A stretch of DNA of 64,000 nucleotides from Nageia nagi (lineage: Eukaryota > Pinophyta): positions 5,704,001-5,768,000 of the forward strand of contig JBITNC010000001.1 of NCBI GenBank assembly GCA_050084985.1, in the 5' to 3' direction. Positions 60,710 to 64,000 of this stretch are shown in pieces. Each line of letters opens with the position of its first letter. Within the stretch, counting starts at the first letter, position 1. The translations under genes were made by a program, and so were the position numbers. A model generated the notes under the pieces. It saw only the letters and a list, made by a program, of their open reading frames with translations. It ran no database searches and was not told the origin of the DNA.

Positions 60710-62115
60710 TATATATCTTCATTACTGGAATGGTACTGATGATGCTTATTATTATACATTGTGACTAGTGGATTGGTAAAGTTGGCAATTATGTTATGCC
60801 CTTATTTGACTATTGCCTTACTGACCATAATTCTTGCTTTAATTTGTTGATGCCAAGAAAAATATTCTTAATAATTGCCTTCATATTTTTTGAAAAATAT
60901 TGGCTTCTTATGTAAAAATGTATGGTAAACACCTATTTTAATAGCACAATTTTCAACAATTGATGTTGTTTTTGACACAACAAGAAAAGTGATGAAATCA
61001 TGAAGATGATCTAATCCAGTGGATAGAAAATGAAACATTCTCAATATTATGAGGGATTAGATTATGTTGAATGATATTATAAATATGTCAATTTTCTTTT
61101 TGTTAAGTCTCTTATGAGGTACATAAGAGCTAGCTATACAACTATTCCTAACACTTTTAGAGCCTTTTTTCACTACCCTCCTCACCTATTTTATGTGGTT
61201 GCTTTGCTCATTAATAAATTGATTAAATCATGATCACTAAGTCTACCAAACATGGCATATTCCCTCAATTGATATTCACCAACAAATGTTGTTTAGATTC
61301 CTCTAACCTACATTCTTTTTGTTGGTACTAATCAATCAATTGCACTAAGACTTACAATATGCTTTATTGACAATTTACCACCTTTACTTACCATTACCAC
61401 ATGTTGGTTACCCTTCCAACATATCCTATTATTTCATGGATGCTTAATTACATTAAGACAAGCATGTTCTATGATCTTATTGTTCACTTCCCTCTTTTAG
61501 TGAAGTTTCCCTCAAAGGGGAGAATTATTACTCTATGATTTCAACTTCATATGAAAGCATCTATGAACCTATATAATTACATAGGATGGTAAAATTAACC
61601 TTAAGGCCTATATTACATGATATCATTTCTTTATGTGAATCTATATAATTTCTTAGGATGGTAAAGTTGACTTTAAGGGGGAGTGAAGTATGAATGAATA
61701 TTTTATCTTTAAATCTTTAAAAAATCTTTTATATTATTGATGATGTGAATCATTTTTAGATGATTATATATGTGTTTGGCATTTTCTTGACTTATAGTGC
61801 ATGTAATTGATCTTGTTATGAGCTGCTTGTAGCTTGCAGGTTTCTTCTAGAGATTGTTACTTATGTTGAGTATGCAATCTCATGGAGGCTCATCATTCAA
61901 CATGTTATTGAATGACTACTACTCGTATATTAACACCATTTATGGGTGATGGATTTGTATTATAAATCATTTGTTTAAATGGTTAAGTAGTTGAGCCTTG
62001 TAGAACCATCTCAATTCTATGTTCTCAAGTTCTCATCTCCAATTGTATTTTCTACGGAGGAGAACTCTCTTACATTCTTTACTTCTTACTTTTCCAATAT
62101 TACACTGAGAGGGAG
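60710..62115 (+). other. 3' internal part of the 15.4-kb element
   Basis: 60710-61690 gives no readable copia domain. GGTAAAGTTGACTTTAAGGG then GGAGTGAAGTATGAAT near 61665 matches the end-of-pol tail of copia A (TTGCCATCAAGGGGGAGTGA), and a second such tail, AAGTTTCCCTCAAAGGGGAG, lies near 61503. The shared post-pol block is at 61800-61990 (GATCTTGTTATGAGCTGCTT, TGTAGCTTGCAGGTTTCTTC). The purine tract GAGAGGGAG at 62107-62115 borders the 3' LTR. Confidence 0.7.
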
Positions 62116-62618
62116 TGTTAGAATATATAATGTATTATTATGTAAGTTTTCTTTATGTGGTATCTAAGTATTAATACTACTTTTATGTAATTTTTTTATT
62201 TTATCACTAAATACCTAAAAGTGATAAAGTAGTGGAAGACTTTGACTTCATCCTAGCATGACACTTGTCCATGCTAAACCCATGTAAGACTTGAGTTAAA
62301 AGGTGAGTTGAGGTGAGGTTCTCACCTATAAATAAGAGGCATGGGCTCATTGTAAAATACACTTGGAGAAGCATGAAAATGCTAGTCTTGTAAAGTTGTA
62401 GGAATGCTCTTGTAAGAATTGTATAGGAGAATTCTTGAGAATTTGTAAATAGAGTTAGAGTTTTTGAGAAAATATATCTTTGTTTAAGTGGATGTACTCC
62501 CTTGGTGGAGGAACTACTATATATGATTGTGTGAATGATCTATGTGTTCATAAGATTCATGGAAGATTCCATCGAAGGTGATTTTAGGCGGAGATAAATA
62601 TCTACTTCATCTCTTTCA
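62116..62618 (+). repeat. 3' LTR of the 15.4-kb element
   Basis: 503 bp, from TGTTAGAATA to ATCTCTTTCA, with TATA box TATAAATA at 62327-62334. It is the partner of 47180-47697 and is followed by TGCAT. Confidence 0.95.
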
Positions 62619-62623
62619 TGCAT
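62619..62623. repeat. Right TSD of 15.4-kb LTR element (TGCAT)
   Basis: Pairs with TGCAC at 47175-47179, one mismatch. Confidence 0.85.
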
Positions 62624-63210
62624 GACCAATAAGGTCAAGAATGCATATATAATGATTCAACTCAAGAATAATGCAATAAGAGTCACTCTTGATCCCTCAT
62701 CCATAAGACATGCATGGTTGCATGCAAGTAGAACACATACAATGGTCATGTTGTTAGACTTGATCCCAAGTGCTTCATTAAATCAAAGAGTTTAAGGGCA
62801 TCCTTACTGTAGCCATGAATTGCATGTCCTTCAATCATTGCAGTCCATGAATTTGTGTTTGCATCATGCATCTTGTAAAACAATTCTCGAGCATTGTGTA
62901 TTCTTCCACATTTTGCATACATGTATATCAAGGCACTCATAACCACAACATTCAATGCAAAACTATTTTCAACTACTTTTTGATGGATTTCCATACCTTC
63001 CTATAGAACTCTGATGGTGGTACATATTGGAAGAATGTAGAAAAAGTTGCAAAGTTTGGTTTTACATCTGATAATTGCATTTGCTTAAAAGACTCTTAAG
63101 GCCTTTTCAAAAAACCTATTTTGTGCATATCATGTGATCATTGCAATCAAAACCATTATATTTTTACATACATGTATATCAAGGCACTCACAACCAAAAC
63201 ATTCAATGCA
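62624..63210 (-). pseudogene. 5' part of the interrupted PPR-DYW relic
   Basis: Minus reading: MEIHQKVVENSFALNVVV, ALIYMYAKCGRIHNARELF, SWTAMIEGHAIHGYSKDALK (62746-62994), then CVLLACNHACLMDEG, a frameshift, and SDSYCIILELNHYICILDLI ending GHA at the insertion edge. The next codons, CYLGGALNFIIKIPIK, lie at 47174 and downward, on the other side of the 15.4-kb element. A duplicated partial motif (LNV.VVSALIYMYVK) is at 63150-63210. The start of the gene is lost in AT-rich sequence. It encoded a PLS-class PPR protein; it is now doubly broken, by decay and by insertion. Confidence 0.92.
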
Positions 63211-63219
63211 AAACCATTT

Positions 63220-63430
63220 TCAATTAATAATAAAATATTAATAAATTAATTAATAATAACATCATTACATAAATTAATAATTATAATAATTAATAATTAT
63301 AAATAAATTAATAATTTAGTAATTACATGAATCATATAATAAAAAATAAAATAAATTAATAATAAATAATATCATAATCAATACATAATAAATAATTAAA
63401 TAAATTAATAATAAATATTTTTTTAACAAA
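63220..63430. repeat. AT-rich (TAATAA/ATAAATTA)-type low-complexity tract
   Basis: About 200 bases composed almost only of A and T words such as AATAATAAATTAATAA. Confidence 0.9.
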
Positions 63431-63459
63431 TTTATTTTCAATGCTATGCTTAACACTAT

Positions 63460-63945
63460 TAGGGACTCTATATCCAACGTAACATGATGCAATCTTCGAT
63501 GTCAAACACCTCTATATGCGATGCTATATCCAATGTAAAATGATGCAATATTCAATGTAATAGACAATGCCAAATACGTTTAGTTGTGACTCTATATTTA
63601 ATGCAAAATGATATAATATTCAATGCAATACATGATGCTAAGCACCTATATTTGCGATGCTATATCCAACATAACATGATGCAATATTCAACATAATATA
63701 TGATGCCAAGAACCTTTTTGTGTGACATTATATCCAACACAACATGATGCAATGTTCAACACAATATACGATGCCAAGCACCTCTATGTGCGATGCTATA
63801 TCCAATGCAATATGATGCAATTTTGAACATAATATGTGATGCCAAACACCTCAATGTGTGATGCTATATCCAATGTAATATGATGCAATTTTCAACACAA
63901 TATATGACGTAAAGCATCTTTATTTGTGACTCTAAATGACACTAT
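63460..63945. repeat. 68-bp tandem satellite, seven units
   Basis: ATATCCAAC/ATATCCAATG (or ATATTTAATG) starts at 63470, 63526, 63594, 63662, 63730, 63798 and 63866. The last five spacings are exactly 68; the first is 56. Each unit continues ..AACATGATGCAATATTCAAC, ..ATATATGATGCCAAGCACCT and ..TTTGTGATGCT. Confidence 0.95.
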
Positions 63946-64000
63946 TGGTGAATTAAAGAGTAACGCATGGTTCGATGTTATATTTGATGTGTCATTTAGC

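Larger units (their letters stand above)
47180..62618 (+). mobile_element. 15.4-kb LTR retroelement without recognisable pol, hosting nested copia C
   Basis: Bounded by related LTRs (47180-47697 and 62116-62618) with a TGCAC/TGCAT target duplication. A primer-binding site TGGTATCAAAGC follows the left LTR (47700-47711) and a purine tract GAGAGGGAG precedes the right LTR (62107-62115). Subtracting copia C (53043-60704 plus one TSD) leaves about 7.8 kb, of which about 6.75 kb is internal. That internal part contains AT microsatellites, a 36-bp GC-rich minisatellite, three-copy 80-bp and 75-bp repeats, an unknown P/N-rich frame and a 45-bp repeat also found in copia C, but no integrase, RT or RNase H that I can read on plus. 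It therefore looks like a non-autonomous derivative that depended on copia-family proteins. It is inserted in a PPR-DYW gene. Confidence 0.88.

Overview
The window looks like nuclear DNA of a seed plant, most likely a gymnosperm such as a conifer. This is inferred from three things: very AT-rich sequence, dense old LTR retrotransposons, and many decayed pentatricopeptide-repeat (PPR) E/DYW gene copies written in the style common in conifer genomes. I see no intact protein-coding gene. Every recognisable coding region carries in-frame stops or frameshifts, so the window is a fossil record of transposons and PPR gene debris. No tRNA, rRNA or CRISPR array was seen.

Layout. 1-3332 is the 3' part of a Ty1/copia element (A) with its 3' LTR. 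3333-9566 holds a coiled-coil reading frame, an AT microsatellite, an antisense Ty3/gypsy gag relic and a transposase-like relic with tandemly repeated exon blocks. 9572-17445 is a complete but decayed copia element (B, minus strand) with perfect 5-bp target-site duplications (TSDs). 17446-18330 is a PPR relic (plus strand) containing an exact 20-bp-period array. 20370-32100 is Ty3/gypsy territory of the Tat type: a truncated pol on plus and two plant-mobile-domain (PMD) relics on minus, each followed on the plus strand by a polypurine tract and an LTR-start-like motif. 32770-36880 is a telomere-like CCCTAA-rich tract and an L1-type LINE. 37200-37850 is a relic of an unclassified reading frame.

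38826-63210 is a PPR-DYW pseudogene region on the minus strand that has been expanded internally by tandem duplication. It was broken by a 15.4-kb LTR element (47180-62618). Removing that element and one TSD copy restores the PPR reading frame across the junction. The element has copia-family LTRs and primer-binding site but no recognisable pol, and a second copia element (C, minus, 53043-60704) is nested inside it with a perfect CAAAC TSD. A solo LTR of the same family sits at 43987-44450. The window ends in a satellite with an exact 68-bp period (63460-63940).

How the parts fit. Copia A, B, C, the 15.4-kb element and the solo LTR form one extended family. They share LTR ends (TG.TAGAAT...TTTCA), an initiator-Met tRNA primer site (TGGTATCAAAGC-like), a GGGGGAG-type tract at the end of pol, and, where the internal region is preserved, a conserved block between pol and the 3' LTR. 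The order of events can be partly read: PPR gene, then internal duplications, then insertion of the 15.4-kb element, then insertion of C. I found no evidence for a new functional system; the notable points are the nested insertion, the PPR module expansions, the antisense PMD genes and several strictly periodic repeats.
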